A DNA stretch of 64,000 nucleotides from Spongiibacter pelagi (GCF_014705705.1 NZ_JACXLD010000002.1:372001-436000), one strand, 5' to 3'. Shown: positions 50,099-59,765, counted from the stretch's first letter. A program made the numbers and translations. Notes: generated by a model not told the origin, from the sequence alone.

Positions 50099-52576
50099 AT
50101 GCGTTTCCCTGTAAAGACAGTCCCTGCCGGCATGGTGCTGGGGGCAGTGCTCATTAATTCTGCCTATGCGGCAAAGTTGGAAGAGGTGGTTGTAACCGCG
50201 CAAATGCGCGAGCAAAGCCTGCAAGACGTCCCAGTTTCCGTAAGCGCCATCGGTGGCGAGAAAATGATGGAGGCGGGTATTAACCGCATGGAAGATTTAC
50301 AGGCTTACGTGCCTAATTTAACGGTGACCGAGAGCGGTATCAGTACTGATATTTATATTCGCGGTATCGGCACCGGTATGAACCAGGGCTTTGAGCAATC
50401 CGTTGGCATGTATGTCGACGGTATTTACTACGGTCGTGCCCAGTTGGCACGGGCGCCATTCTTGGATTTAGCACGGGTAGAAGTACTGCGTGGTCCGCAG
50501 AATATTCTGCAGGGCAAAAACAGTATTGCCGGGGCGATCAATATCATTACCGCTTCGCCAGATGGCGAAGTTGATGGCATGGCCTCCTTTTTGTATGAGC
50601 CGGAAATGGACGAAAAGGTGTTAGACCTGATGTATTCCACACCGCTCACCGACACCTTTGGTATTCGCGTTGCCGCTCGCCTGCGTGAGTACGGCGGCTT
50701 TATGGAAAACTTGTTCGATGGCAGCACTGGGCCTGCCTACGATCAAGGTACCTTCCGCGTGAAAACCTATTGGGATGCGACCGATCAAACGTCGATTACC
50801 ACTAAGCTGGAATTGGGTAGCTTTGATTCGGTAGGTCGTCAGGCTGAAATTTTTAATGATCAGCCATCAACCTCAGCCAACCCTGTCTTGGCGGGTAGAA
50901 CCCAAGCCGAAATTCTTGATCGTTCTTACATTCCCGGGATTCTTGATCTGGATGTGCACGACTCAGTGCGCAACAACTATCAAGACTTTAAAACCTCTAG
51001 CAATGGTAATAGCTCTGAGAATGACACCCGTAACATAACCATTAATGTCACCCACAATAACGAGGACGGCCACACCTTTACCTCGATTACCGGCTTGATG
51101 GCTTACGAATATAACGATCTCTGTGACTGTGACTCCACCTCGGCGGAGCTGTTTAAGTTTTTAATGCATGAAGACTATAAGCAATTCAGTCAGGAGTTTC
51201 GCTGGTTGTCACCATCCGGTGAACGCGTAGAGTTTATCGGTGGTCTGTACTTCCAGTACAACGATCTGTTGTTTGAAGACAAATTGGTACAAGACTCCAA
51301 CCAGGTTGTTGACCTGATTAATGCAGCAGACCTCTATGAAGGCGGCGGCTGGGGCGATATCGATCCGCTCACCTTGGCGCTCGATCCGCGTGAATTGGCC
51401 GGTATTGGTGATGCGGGTAATGCGATTTCAGATATTGCTGGCCCGCGTAAATTCACCAGTGAAACCAAAATTGCCTCGGCTTTTTTACAGTCTACGATCA
51501 ATATTCAAGATGCACTGCGCCTGACCTTGGGTGGCCGTTTGACCTATGAAGAAAAAACCGGTGATCGTCATCTGACCATTACGGATCTGGATGGTAACGA
51601 ACTGCCTATCGGTGAAGTGGATACTGTGGCGGCCATTGTCTTCGCGATGGAGCGTCACCACCTGAAGGGCGAGCGCAGCGAAACCCAATTTGCGCCATTG
51701 ATTAATCTGCAATGGGATTTCTCGCCAGAGGGCATGATGTACGCGACCGCCAGTCAAGGCTATAAGGCCGGGGGCTACGATGCGCGCTCAAATGCGACCC
51801 CTGATCTGGAATTGACGCCACGCAATCCCAATGCGGTTGTGGCTAACCAAACTGTACTAGCCGGTACCTTTGAATACGGTGAAGAAAAAGCCACCAGCTA
51901 TGAATTGGGTATCAAAACCGGCCTGCTGGATGGTGCGGCTGAACTGAATATGGCGGTGTTCTATACCATTTATAACGATCTGCAAATCAGCCTGTTTGAC
52001 GGCACTATTGGCTTCCAAGTGGGTAACGCCAAAGAAGCGATCAACCAAGGTATTGAGATTGATGGTCGTTGGCAGATTACCGATTATTTCTCGATTGGTG
52101 GTGCGCTAGCTTTGCTCGACTTCGAATTCACTGATTTCACCAATGGCCAGTGCCGTCAGGATCAAGTGCCCGACGCGCCTAATGGTCGTGACTGTGACTA
52201 CACCGGCCTGTCGAACCAATACGTTTCAGACTGGTCTGGCACCATTATGTCCGGCTTTGTTGCCCCTATTTCTGACACGTTGGCAATTGGTCTTGCGTTG
52301 GATTTTGTGTTCACCGACAGCTACAACCCCTCGTCCAACCTTGATCCCCGTGTGGAACAGGATGGATTTATGAAGGTCAATGGTAAGGCTGGTATCGGTG
52401 CGATCGACCATAGCTGGGAGCTTTCTTTGGTCGGCAAAAACCTGACGGATGAAGTGGTGATGGTGTACGCCGCCGATACGCCGCTGGCAAAAACCTTGTT
52501 TGGCACTACCAGCCACACCGGGTTTTATGAGCCACCACGCTCAGTGGCGCTGCAGTTTGTTTATCGCTTGCAGTAA
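50099..52576 (+). CDS. TonB-dependent outer-membrane receptor
   Basis: 825 aa. A signal peptide ends about residue 24 (VLINSAYA). A TonB-box-like segment EEVVVTAQ follows at about 29-36, then a plug domain (LQDVPVSVSAIGGEKMMEAGINRMEDLQAYVPNLTV is split over residues 43-77; GPQNILQGKNSIAGAINI follows). A 22-strand barrel ends in the aromatic FVYRLQ. This FecA/FyuA-like branch is expanded in marine bacteria that take up lipids, terpenoids or siderophores. No siderophore genes are nearby, and START and hydrolase neighbours suggest a hydrophobic organic substrate. Confidence 0.93.
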   Translation: MRFPVKTVPAGMVLGAVLINSAYAAKLEEVVVTAQMREQSLQDVPVSVSAIGGEKMMEAGINRMEDLQAYVPNLTVTESGISTDIYIRGIGTGMNQGFEQSVGMYVDGIYYGRAQLARAPFLDLARVEVLRGPQNILQGKNSIAGAINIITASPDGEVDGMASFLYEPEMDEKVLDLMYSTPLTDTFGIRVAARLREYGGFMENLFDGSTGPAYDQGTFRVKTYWDATDQTSITTKLELGSFDSVGRQAEIFNDQPSTSANPVLAGRTQAEILDRSYIPGILDLDVHDSVRNNYQDFKTSSNGNSSENDTRNITINVTHNNEDGHTFTSITGLMAYEYNDLCDCDSTSAELFKFLMHEDYKQFSQEFRWLSPSGERVEFIGGLYFQYNDLLFEDKLVQDSNQVVDLINAADLYEGGGWGDIDPLTLALDPRELAGIGDAGNAISDIAGPRKFTSETKIASAFLQSTINIQDALRLTLGGRLTYEEKTGDRHLTITDLDGNELPIGEVDTVAAIVFAMERHHLKGERSETQFAPLINLQWDFSPEGMMYATASQGYKAGGYDARSNATPDLELTPRNPNAVVANQTVLAGTFEYGEEKATSYELGIKTGLLDGAAELNMAVFYTIYNDLQISLFDGTIGFQVGNAKEAINQGIEIDGRWQITDYFSIGGALALLDFEFTDFTNGQCRQDQVPDAPNGRDCDYTGLSNQYVSDWSGTIMSGFVAPISDTLAIGLALDFVFTDSYNPSSNLDPRVEQDGFMKVNGKAGIGAIDHSWELSLVGKNLTDEVVMVYAADTPLAKTLFGTTSHTGFYEPPRSVALQFVYRLQ

Positions 52577-52600
52577 GCCTGAATTCGGAGGAGAGCAGGG

Positions 52601-53299
52601 ATGAAAGCACAACTAAAGCATATCTTAAGTGCGGGCTTGCTGTTGGTGTTGAGCCTGCCGGTATGGGCGCTTGATGCCGGCTGGGAGCTAGCCAAAGACA
52701 GCAAGGGTATTCAGGTTTATCTGCGTGAAGTGCCCAATTCGCCAGTCAAGGCCTTCCGTGGAGAGGTGGAAATCGACGCTGGCGTGCTGCAAATTCTGGG
52801 CGCGCTGGATGATACGCCAGCCTTTACGGAGTGGATGCACAATTGCGCCAAGTCAGAGCTGATTCACAAATATAGTCTGGTAGATCGCCAGCAGTACATG
52901 GTGATCGACTTTCCCTGGCCGACCACAGACCGGGATATGATTATTCGCAATAAGATCAGCTATGACCTTGAGCAAGGCTATGCGCGCATTGATCTCTCGG
53001 CCTTTGATGAGGCCGAGTTGCCCGCAGAGGCCAAGGCGAAAATGCCGGGTAAAAGTAAGTTTCGGCGGGTGTCTGAGCTGACGGGTTTTTTCGAATTACA
53101 ACAGTTGTCGCCTGAAAAAACGCGGGTGGTTTATCAGCTGCACATGGACCCAGCCGGCTCTGTGCCCTCGGGAATTGTGAATATGATGCTGGTCGACAAC
53201 CCCTTTAATAGTTTGCAGGGGCTGCGCGAAAGGGCGCCTTTGGCGAAGTACCAAGACTTTGATCCGCTGAATGTTAAAGCTGAACTATCAGTAAATTAA
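52601..53299 (+). CDS. START domain protein, exported
   Basis: 232 aa with a signal peptide (HILSAGLLLVLSLPVWA). The mature part is a START lipid-binding domain: WELAKDSKGIQVYLREVPNS, AFTEWMHNCAKSELI, FPWPTTDRDMIIRN and FRRVSELTGFFELQQL. A periplasmic START protein right after a TonB receptor (24-base gap, GGAGGAG ribosome site) suggests a carrier that receives a hydrophobic ligand from the receptor. A terminator follows. Confidence 0.88.
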   Translation: MKAQLKHILSAGLLLVLSLPVWALDAGWELAKDSKGIQVYLREVPNSPVKAFRGEVEIDAGVLQILGALDDTPAFTEWMHNCAKSELIHKYSLVDRQQYMVIDFPWPTTDRDMIIRNKISYDLEQGYARIDLSAFDEAELPAEAKAKMPGKSKFRRVSELTGFFELQQLSPEKTRVVYQLHMDPAGSVPSGIVNMMLVDNPFNSLQGLRERAPLAKYQDFDPLNVKAELSVN

Positions 53300-53381
53300 A
53301 ATAATAAAAACAAAGCACTACCGTAGTCTTCTGCTGCAACACATCAGGTTTATTTGGTTGCAGATCTCAATTTTTACTATG

Positions 53382-53405
53382 TTGGCCTACGGGCCAATTT
53401 AATTT
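53382..53405 (+). terminator. intrinsic terminator after START gene
   Basis: TTGGCC-TACG-GGCCAA, with a stable UACG tetraloop, followed by TTTAATTT. It lies 82 bases past the START stop, separating that transcript from the next promoter. Confidence 0.6.
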
Positions 53406-53433
53406 CGTTGAATAAAATTTAATCTTTTTTTAT

Positions 53434-53461
53434 TTGACATCGTAACGTGTAACATTAATAT
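53434..53461 (+). promoter_or_regulatory. sigma70 promoter of PF10118 hydrolase operon
   Basis: TTGACA (53434-53439) and TAATAT (53456-53461) with a 16-base spacer, directly followed by the second copy of the shared operator. Further GTAAC half-sites (GTAAC-GT-GTAAC, 53442-53453) lie in the spacer. Confidence 0.5.
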
Positions 53462-53485
53462 TACATTTAACAATGTAACATAATA
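53461..53485. promoter_or_regulatory. shared operator, copy 2
   Basis: TTACAT-TTAACA-ATGTAA (53461-53478), a perfect 6-6-6 palindrome followed by CATAATA, same layout as the copy at 50021. Confidence 0.6.
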
Positions 53486-53511
53486 AAATGTTCCTTTAAG
53501 AGGTGTTAGAC

Positions 53512-54357
53512 ATGACCATTCAAATTACGCCAGTTCACCGCAATCTTGAATTCAATTTACCGAAGGATCGCATTGCAGATTGGCACCCTGCCGGGGTACA
53601 GACTAGCCATTTCTTTAATGCAATGTCGCTGTTCTTCCCCGATGGCGAGCGCTTCTTTATCGACTCGGTTCGCCATTACCGTGACGGCATTGATGACCCT
53701 GAGCTGAAAGCCCAAGTGCGCGGCTTTATCGGTCAGGAAGCCATGCACGGTCGCGAACATGAAGAATACAACGAAGCCCTGGCCGAACGTGGCATGCCAG
53801 TGGCCCGTTACCTGAAAATCATCAATGGCTTGCTGGGCTTCACTCAAAAATTTGTGCCTAAGCGTATGCAGCTCTCTACCACCATTGCGCTGGAGCATCT
53901 GACCGCCATTCTGGCTAACTCGCTACTGCAAAAAGAAGCGGTGTTGGCGGGAACTGAAGAGCGCTTCGGTGCGATTTGGCACTGGCACGCGCTGGAAGAA
54001 ACCGAGCACAAAGCGGTGGCTTACGATGTGTATCAGCGTACTTTTGGTAAAACCCTGTTTGGCTATATCGACCGCTGTCAGGCGCTGATTGTGGCAACGT
54101 TCCTGTTCTGGTTCCTGTGTATTCCCATTCATATCGATTTGGTGCGCCGCGAAGGCAAACTGTTTGACCTGAAAGGGTGGGGCCGTTGCTTCAGTTTTTT
54201 GTGGATCAAGCCGGGCGCCTTGGTGATCGCCCTAAAAGAGTGGTTTGACTACTTTAAACCGGGATTTCACCCTTGGGATCACAATAACCGCCGCTTTCTT
54301 GATAATGTGGACGACTTGGTTAAACAGGTTGAAAACTACAAGGTGGCTCAAGCTTGA
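53512..54357 (+). CDS. PF10118 metal-dependent hydrolase family protein
   Basis: 281 aa with a ferritin-like helical pattern of metal ligands: GQEAMHGREHEEYNE, TTIALEHLTAI and WHWHALEETEHKAVAYDVY supply Glu/His pairs for a di-metal site. A hydrophobic stretch (ALIVATFLFWFLCIPIHIDL) suggests membrane association. The family is called a predicted metal-dependent hydrolase, but its reaction is not established; an oxygenase role would also fit the ligand set. AAGAGG at 53498-53503 is 8 bases before the ATG at 53512. It overlaps the next gene by 4 bases. Confidence 0.88.
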   Translation: MTIQITPVHRNLEFNLPKDRIADWHPAGVQTSHFFNAMSLFFPDGERFFIDSVRHYRDGIDDPELKAQVRGFIGQEAMHGREHEEYNEALAERGMPVARYLKIINGLLGFTQKFVPKRMQLSTTIALEHLTAILANSLLQKEAVLAGTEERFGAIWHWHALEETEHKAVAYDVYQRTFGKTLFGYIDRCQALIVATFLFWFLCIPIHIDLVRREGKLFDLKGWGRCFSFLWIKPGALVIALKEWFDYFKPGFHPWDHNNRRFLDNVDDLVKQVENYKVAQA

Positions 54358-55367
54358 CGATAAATCCCGAACTGACTTCCGCGCCGAACTCCGCAGCGAG
54401 TTTGGCCGGTCGCGCAGAAGTACAAAGCCTCGTCGATACCTTTATGGGTACCGACTTGGCGCAATGCAATCTCCAGCAATTAGCACAATGGCGGCCGAAA
54501 ACCGGCTCGCTGTGGAATCGCTTGCAGCCGTTTATGGCTATGCAGGCGGGAATGCGAACCCATTCGGTAGCCGTTGGCGATCAGCAGCTTTGCTTTTGGC
54601 AGGGTGGTCAGCTTGATGGACCGCCGCTATTACTGGTACACGGCTTTGGTGCCTCCAAGGAAAACTGGGTCAATATTTGCCGGGGCTTGGGGCGGACTTT
54701 CCGCTTGATCGTGCCGGACTTGGCCGGTTTTGGTAACTCCAGCTTTTCTGTCGAGAGCAATTATCGTCTGGATATTCAGGCGGATCGCTTGGCATTGCTG
54801 TTGGACGAATTGGGCATCGAGTCTACTCTGCTGGCCGGCAGCTCAATGGGCGGCGGTATTTGCGCTCAGTTGGCGGCGCGCCATCCGCAGAAAGTCGCGG
54901 GTTTGGTGTTGATGAATGCCGCCGGTGCCCCCGCTAAATACAATAGCTTGTTGGAAGCTGGGCTGCGCGCCGGGGTGAATTATCTTTCGCCGGCGGATCG
55001 AGCCGGGGTGCATCGCACCTTTCAAATTTGTCTGCACCGCAGACACCGGGTTCAGGGCGCGTTGTTGGCACTGATTTCGGGTGGCGAGATGCCGCATCGA
55101 AAGTCAGTGAATGATTTTATCTTCACACACTTGGTGGATTCGCTGGTACCAACTTGGGATTGTCTTGGCGGCATTAAAGCGCCGACTTTTATCCTTTGGG
55201 GTGATGCTGATCAAGTATTGGACTCTAGCTGTGTGGATGGTTTTCTTGATCAAATAGAAACGTCCAATGCGGTGATTCTGCCTGAGTGTGGTCATCTGCC
55301 GATGCTGGAAGAGCCCGGTTTGACGGTTAGACTGGTTACGGATTTCTGGACCGCAATCCGCACCTGA
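54354..55367 (+). CDS. alpha/beta hydrolase
   Basis: 337 aa. Oxyanion segment [13 protein letters not shown] (about 93-105), nucleophile elbow GSSMGG (Ser about 164), acid in [10 protein letters not shown] and His in [10 protein letters not shown] near the C-terminus complete the triad. An 80-residue N-terminal extension precedes the fold. It starts with TTG at 54354 overlapping the stop of the PF10118 gene, with AAGGTGG about 10 bases before, so the two are coupled. An esterase or lipase acting on the same substrate is likely. Confidence 0.88.
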   Translation: MTINPELTSAPNSAASLAGRAEVQSLVDTFMGTDLAQCNLQQLAQWRPKTGSLWNRLQPFMAMQAGMRTHSVAVGDQQLCFWQGGQLDGPPLLLVHGFGASKENWVNICRGLGRTFRLIVPDLAGFGNSSFSVESNYRLDIQADRLALLLDELGIESTLLAGSSMGGGICAQLAARHPQKVAGLVLMNAAGAPAKYNSLLEAGLRAGVNYLSPADRAGVHRTFQICLHRRHRVQGALLALISGGEMPHRKSVNDFIFTHLVDSLVPTWDCLGGIKAPTFILWGDADQVLDSSCVDGFLDQIETSNAVILPECGHLPMLEEPGLTVRLVTDFWTAIRT

Positions 55368-55434
55368 TATTTCTCGTCTAGGCGCGTTCCTTGTTATGCT
55401 TGCCGGAATTTTCCTGCAAGCATTTTCTTTTTAT

Positions 55435-56121
55435 ATGTCCCGACAAATTCAATTATCCGCTTCTTGGCTCAACGCAGTTGGCGACGAGTTCGAGCAGCCC
55501 TATATGCAGTCTCTTAAGGCCTTTCTTGAGCAGCGTCGTGAGCAGGGGGCGGTGATTTACCCGCGTCCAAGTCACTGGTTTGCGGCGCTGGATGCTATTG
55601 ATTTTGACAAAGTACGGGTGGTGATCTTGGGTCAAGACCCTTACCACGGCCCCGGGCAGGCGCACGGCTTGTGTTTTTCTGTGCAGCCCGGCGTAGCTCC
55701 GCCGCCGTCCTTACTTAATATCTTTAAGGAATTGCAGACGGATATCGGTATTCCTGAACCGCATCATGGGTATTTGCAACACTGGGCGGAGCAGGGCGTA
55801 CTGTTATTGAATGCGGTATTAACTGTGGAGCAGGGGCAGGCGGGCGCGCATCAAGGAAAGGGTTGGGAGCAATTTACCGATGCTATTGTGGCCGCGTTAA
55901 ATGCCAAGCGCGAGGGCTTGGTGTTTATGTTGTGGGGCTCACATGCTCAGAAAAAAGGCGCGGTAATCGATAAGCAGCGGCATTTAGTTTTGCGTGCGCC
56001 GCATCCCTCACCGCTATCCGCCTACCGGGGATTTTTTGGTTGCCAGCATTTTTCCCAAGCGAATGCGTATCTTGAGTCGCAAGGCTTGCCGGTAATTGAT
56101 TGGTCCTTACCGGCAGAATAG
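55435..56121 (+). CDS. ung: uracil-DNA glycosylase
   Basis: Removes uracil from DNA in base-excision repair. 228 aa; [14 protein letters not shown] has the catalytic Asp, [13 protein letters not shown] binds [20 protein letters not shown] and [10 protein letters not shown] follow, and [13 protein letters not shown] carries the catalytic His. The ATG at 55435 gives the normal family length; an in-frame upstream ATG at 55396 would add a hydrophobic 13-residue stretch not seen in Ung. Confidence 0.96.
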   Translation: MSRQIQLSASWLNAVGDEFEQPYMQSLKAFLEQRREQGAVIYPRPSHWFAALDAIDFDKVRVVILGQDPYHGPGQAHGLCFSVQPGVAPPPSLLNIFKELQTDIGIPEPHHGYLQHWAEQGVLLLNAVLTVEQGQAGAHQGKGWEQFTDAIVAALNAKREGLVFMLWGSHAQKKGAVIDKQRHLVLRAPHPSPLSAYRGFFGCQHFSQANAYLESQGLPVIDWSLPAE

Positions 56122-56133
56122 TCGTTTCTAATT

Positions 56134-56159
56134 TTCAACTTCTAGTCTTCAACTTCTAG
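56134..56159. repeat. 14-bp tandem duplication at a stop codon
   Basis: TTCAACTTCTAG at 56134-56145 is repeated at 56148-56159, period 14. On the minus strand it covers the last codons (LEVED) and stop of ygfZ, so the second copy supplies the stop out of frame. Similar to 7466-7499. Confidence 0.7.
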
Positions 56160-57173
56160 GGCATAAGGTAGGCTGCCAACGTTTAGTGTATTGCTATCGT
56201 TGGCGAGGTGGATATTGCCCTGCGCGACCGCATCACTGGTCAGAACTGCAAGTAATGTTACGCCTTCACCACTGTTCACTGCCGACACGATATTACCAAT
56301 GCTTTGGCTGTTCTCATCGACAAATACATCATCGCCGGGCTTGGGCAGGGCGCCGGCTTTTTCTGCCAGATACATATGGCGCTTTAATTTGCCGCGATAC
56401 TGCATACGCGCCACAATTTCTTGGCCGGTATAGCAGCCTTTTTTAAAGCTCACTGCGCCAATCAATTGGTGATTCAGCATTTGTGGAATAAACAAATCTT
56501 GGGTGGCGGCACAGACTTCGCCAATACCCGCCTGAATATTACCCAGCTCCCAATGATCGCTGCTAACAATCTCTGCCTGTTGGGTGAGCGCTGTCCATAT
56601 TGCGTTTGCTTTTTCTGGTGCTACCCAGCACTCGAAACGCTCCTCGATGCCCGGCAATTTAATTACCGTGATTTGTTCCGCCGTGTTGCTGCTTAATGCC
56701 GCTTCTGGGTGTTCTTGGAGTAAGCTCTTGAGAGCTTCACTGCAATTTTCTCCGCTAATACCAAAGCCCACTAAGTTATGACTGTTGACGCTGAGTTTGG
56801 CTTTTGAAAAGACAATGTACTTTGCCAGTGTGGTTTTACTGCTTTCGATAATGTCGCTGCGCATACGCAGCTGAATATTGTCCTCGGCGGGGGAGAATCC
56901 CAGAAAACTGCCGATCATACGGCCTTTAATATTGCAGTAACTGCCGTAGCGAGCGGTTTGCAGATTGACTTCGCGCCAGTCGCAGGTGGTTTGGCCCTGT
57001 AAAAACTTGCTGCTATCAGGGCCGATGACACTGAGTAATTGGTATTGGGTTAAAACCGTCAGTTTGATCTTGCCAGTCAGCTCAGCAGAGTCACCACCGA
57101 CTTGCCAAAAGCCCTGTTGATTAATTGAGCTAGAAGGAAATTGGCTTTTAAGTTGATCAACAAATTGATCCAT
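56142..57173 (-). CDS. ygfZ: folate-binding YgfZ family protein
   Basis: 343 aa related to GcvT. The signature KKGCYTGQEIVARMQYRGKLKR near residue 240 has the conserved Cys of the KGCxxGQE motif. YgfZ uses tetrahydrofolate to support assembly or repair of iron-sulfur enzymes such as MiaB. DSSKFLQGQTTCDW near the start is also conserved. It is divergent from sdhE, a common neighbour in gammaproteobacteria. Confidence 0.93.
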   Translation of the reverse strand: MDQFVDQLKSQFPSSSINQQGFWQVGGDSAELTGKIKLTVLTQYQLLSVIGPDSSKFLQGQTTCDWREVNLQTARYGSYCNIKGRMIGSFLGFSPAEDNIQLRMRSDIIESSKTTLAKYIVFSKAKLSVNSHNLVGFGISGENCSEALKSLLQEHPEAALSSNTAEQITVIKLPGIEERFECWVAPEKANAIWTALTQQAEIVSSDHWELGNIQAGIGEVCAATQDLFIPQMLNHQLIGAVSFKKGCYTGQEIVARMQYRGKLKRHMYLAEKAGALPKPGDDVFVDENSQSIGNIVSAVNSGEGVTLLAVLTSDAVAQGNIHLANDSNTLNVGSLPYALEVED

Positions 57174-57280
57174 TTGGCAGAGGTCCTATGGGTATCTTGT
57201 AATGCGAAGGAGGTGTGGCGCGGAAAATCGGTGAGATATGAGGTGTCAGCCGCTATAATTATCTCGCGATTTGCGAAAAC

Positions 57281-57296
57281 CACCTGTCGACAGGTG
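57281..57296. promoter_or_regulatory. 16-bp perfect palindrome upstream of sdhE
   Basis: CACCTGTCGACAGGTG lies 26 bases before the sdhE ATG and 22 bases after a TATAAT hexamer (57254-57259). Not a LexA box, whose CTGT and ACAG halves are 8 bases apart rather than 2. Confidence 0.5.
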
Positions 57297-57322
57297 TAAA
57301 TGAATTCAAGCAGTGGAAAATA

Positions 57323-57583
57323 ATGCTTTCAGAAAACGAGATCAAGCGGATTTACTGGGGCTGCCGTCGAGGTATGCTGGAAATTGATTTGGTGATGGTG
57401 CCATTTTTTGAGCAACGCTTCCGTCAGCTCAGTGAACAAGACCAGCAGCGCTTTGTTAATTTGCTTGAGTGTGAAGATACTGAATTGTTCCAGTGGTTCC
57501 TTGGTAAAGGTCAGCCCGAAGATCCTGAGTTAGCCAGTATAGTGGCTGATATCAATGCGTTTAGTCGCCAGCCCAAGGTTTGA
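57323..57583 (+). CDS. sdhE: succinate dehydrogenase FAD assembly factor
   Basis: 86 aa. IYWGCRRGMLEIDLVMVPFF contains the RGxxE motif needed for covalent flavin attachment to SdhA and FrdA. Length matches E. coli SdhE (88). It overlaps ygfX by 29 bases, the standard sdhE-ygfX (cptB-cptA) arrangement, and is divergent from ygfZ. Confidence 0.95.
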   Translation: MLSENEIKRIYWGCRRGMLEIDLVMVPFFEQRFRQLSEQDQQRFVNLLECEDTELFQWFLGKGQPEDPELASIVADINAFSRQPKV

Positions 57584-58019
57584 TTTAAGTCCTTCTTTTA
57601 TTTTGCAGATTTACTTGCTGCTTGTGGCGGGCGTGTTCTCGGTAATTTTGCTTTGTTGGTTAACCGTTGTTAGCGATCGACCGCACTTGCTTGCGCTAGG
57701 GCTAGTGATGTTGGGTGGCGGTTTGGTTTATTTATTGCGGGCCTTGCGCAGTGCTCGACTCCGTCTTCCGCGATCGATCATTGGCCTGTGTTTTCGGCAA
57801 GGTGAATGGCAGTTGATGTCGCGAGAGGGTGAGCGCCAGATTGGCGTTTGGCTTGGAGTGAGAATCCTGCCTTGGGTTGTGGTACTTCATCTAGCGCCGG
57901 ATGAGCAGCAGCGATGGCGGCGACGCTATCTCCCTATCTTTAGAGATCAGCTTGCTGCAGAACAGTGGCGCCAGCTTCGCGTGTTTTGCAATGCGGCGCC
58001 GCTTTGTTCTGAATCTTAA
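57555..58019 (+). CDS. ygfX: YgfX (CptA) family membrane protein
   Basis: 154 aa with two adjacent membrane helices (FILQIYLLLVAGVFSVILLCWL and LLALGLVMLGGGLVYLLRAL) and a cytoplasmic domain with CFRQGEWQLMSREGERQIGVWLG spread over residues 85-107. E. coli YgfX was described as a toxin-like inhibitor of FtsZ and MreB paired with SdhE; it is also linked to flavin-protein assembly. Identification rests on position, topology and the W-rich domain. Confidence 0.85.
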   Translation: MRLVASPRFDLSPSFILQIYLLLVAGVFSVILLCWLTVVSDRPHLLALGLVMLGGGLVYLLRALRSARLRLPRSIIGLCFRQGEWQLMSREGERQIGVWLGVRILPWVVVLHLAPDEQQRWRRRYLPIFRDQLAAEQWRQLRVFCNAAPLCSES

Positions 58020-58056
58020 GAACCTAGAGATTCAGGGACTGGAGCATACGGGGGCC

Positions 58057-59640
58057 TTAGCCCGGAAAATTTGCTGGAGTCAGTACGGTGTCATCCGCGC
58101 TGGGCAAAAGATCCGGGTAATCCAATGTGTAATGCAGGCCGCGACTTTCCTTGCGCTCAAGTGCTGAGCGAATAATCAATTCCGACACCATGGCCAAATT
58201 GCGCAATTCCAAAAGGTCATTGCTGACCTTGTAGTTGGAGTAGTAGTCGGCAATTTCCTGCTGTAACAGCACGGCTCGGTTTAAGGCGCGTTGCAGGCGC
58301 TTATTGGTGCGGACAATGCCCACGTAGTCCCACATAAAGCGGCGCAGCTCATCCCAGTTGTGAGAAATCACCACGTCTTCATCTGAATCAGTTACCTGAG
58401 ACTCATCCCAAATGGGGGCGATTTCAGGGTCGGGCAGGGTGGCAAGTTGCTCCGATAAATCGCGTGCGGCGGCAGCACCGTACACCAAGCATTCCAGCAG
58501 AGAGTTGCTGGCCAGCCGGTTGGCGCCATGCAAGCCAGTGAAGGAACATTCACCAATAGCGTATAGCCCGGGCAGGTCGGTGCGACCTTGCTCGTTCACC
58601 ATAATGCCGCCGCAGGTGTAATGGGCGGCGGGAACGACCGGAATCGGTTCGCGGCTGATGTCGATGCCCAGCTCCAAGCAGCGCGCACGAATGGTGGGGA
58701 AGTGTTCCAGTAAGAACTCTGGCGACTTGTGGCTAATGTCGAGGTACACACAATCGCTGCCAAGACGTTTCATTTCATGGTCGATGGCGCGGGCGACAAT
58801 ATCGCGTGGAGCCAATTCACCGCGTTCATCGTAGCGATGCATAAACTGTTGGCCATTGGGCAGTAATAGCTTGCCGCCTTCGCCGCGAATGGCTTCAGTA
58901 ATCAAAAAGGATTTTGCCTTGGGGTGATACAGGCAGGTTGGGTGAAACTGATTGAATTCGAGGTTGGCGACTCGGCAGCCGGCTCGCCAAGCCATGGCAA
59001 TACCGTCGCCGCTGGCGCCATCGGGATTGCTGGTATATAGATAGGCTTTGTTGGCTCCGCCAGTAGCCAGTACCACCGCTTTGGCTTGGAATAACACGAC
59101 GTGGCCACTCTTGCGGTCGAGCACATAGGCGCCGTGGCAGCGGCGGTTGCGTCGCACCAAATCCACCGCAACGTGAAAATTAAACAGGGTGATATTGGGG
59201 TGTTTGCTGGCTTGTTGAATCAGGGTGTTTGACACCGCTCGGCCAGTGGCGTCGGCGGCGTGGATAATCCGGCGATGGCTATGGCCACCCTCTCTGGTGA
59301 GGTGAAGTTCGCCCGGATCATTTTGGAAGCGGGTGAATTGCACGCCTTGTTCCAGCAGCCAATCCACGGTTTCGCTGCTGTGTTCTACGGTGAATCGCAC
59401 CGCATCTTCATGGCACAGGCCGGCGCCAGCATCCAGAGTGTCGGCAACGTGAGCATCAACACTGTCGCGATCGTGTAGTACCGCAGCAATACCCCCTTGT
59501 GCCCAGTGGGTGGCACCCTCGGTCAATTCGCCTTTGCAAATGACGGCGATCTTGGCTTTGTCGGCTAAACGCAAGGCCAAGCTCAGGCCGGCGGCGCCGC
59601 TGCCAATCACCAGAATGTCGTGGAGGTGGTAATGCTGCAT
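58057..59640 (-). CDS. nadB: L-aspartate oxidase
   Basis: First enzyme of NAD synthesis, oxidising L-aspartate to iminoaspartate with FAD. The 527-aa protein has [15 protein letters not shown] (FAD binding), [32 protein letters not shown], and [20 protein letters not shown] near residue 350. The ATG at 59640 puts the Rossmann strand at the normal distance; the in-frame ATG at 59664 adds 8 residues. Divergent from rpoE, as in many gammaproteobacteria. Confidence 0.96.
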   Translation of the reverse strand: MQHYHLHDILVIGSGAAGLSLALRLADKAKIAVICKGELTEGATHWAQGGIAAVLHDRDSVDAHVADTLDAGAGLCHEDAVRFTVEHSSETVDWLLEQGVQFTRFQNDPGELHLTREGGHSHRRIIHAADATGRAVSNTLIQQASKHPNITLFNFHVAVDLVRRNRRCHGAYVLDRKSGHVVLFQAKAVVLATGGANKAYLYTSNPDGASGDGIAMAWRAGCRVANLEFNQFHPTCLYHPKAKSFLITEAIRGEGGKLLLPNGQQFMHRYDERGELAPRDIVARAIDHEMKRLGSDCVYLDISHKSPEFLLEHFPTIRARCLELGIDISREPIPVVPAAHYTCGGIMVNEQGRTDLPGLYAIGECSFTGLHGANRLASNSLLECLVYGAAAARDLSEQLATLPDPEIAPIWDESQVTDSDEDVVISHNWDELRRFMWDYVGIVRTNKRLQRALNRAVLLQQEIADYYSNYKVSNDLLELRNLAMVSELIIRSALERKESRGLHYTLDYPDLLPSADDTVLTPANFPG

Positions 59641-59765
59641 GTTATCTTTGTCTCTAAGGCGCAAAAATCAAGGCGCTGAGTATACTGCCAGTAGGGTGCA
59701 TACCAAAGGCTCATAGTCGATAATAGGCTCAAACCAAAAAAGCTGAACAAAAAATGCAAGTGACA

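Noticed and set aside
57281-57296. LexA (SOS) box
   Set aside because: LexA needs CTGT and ACAG separated by 8 bases; here they are 2 bases apart, and no SOS gene follows.
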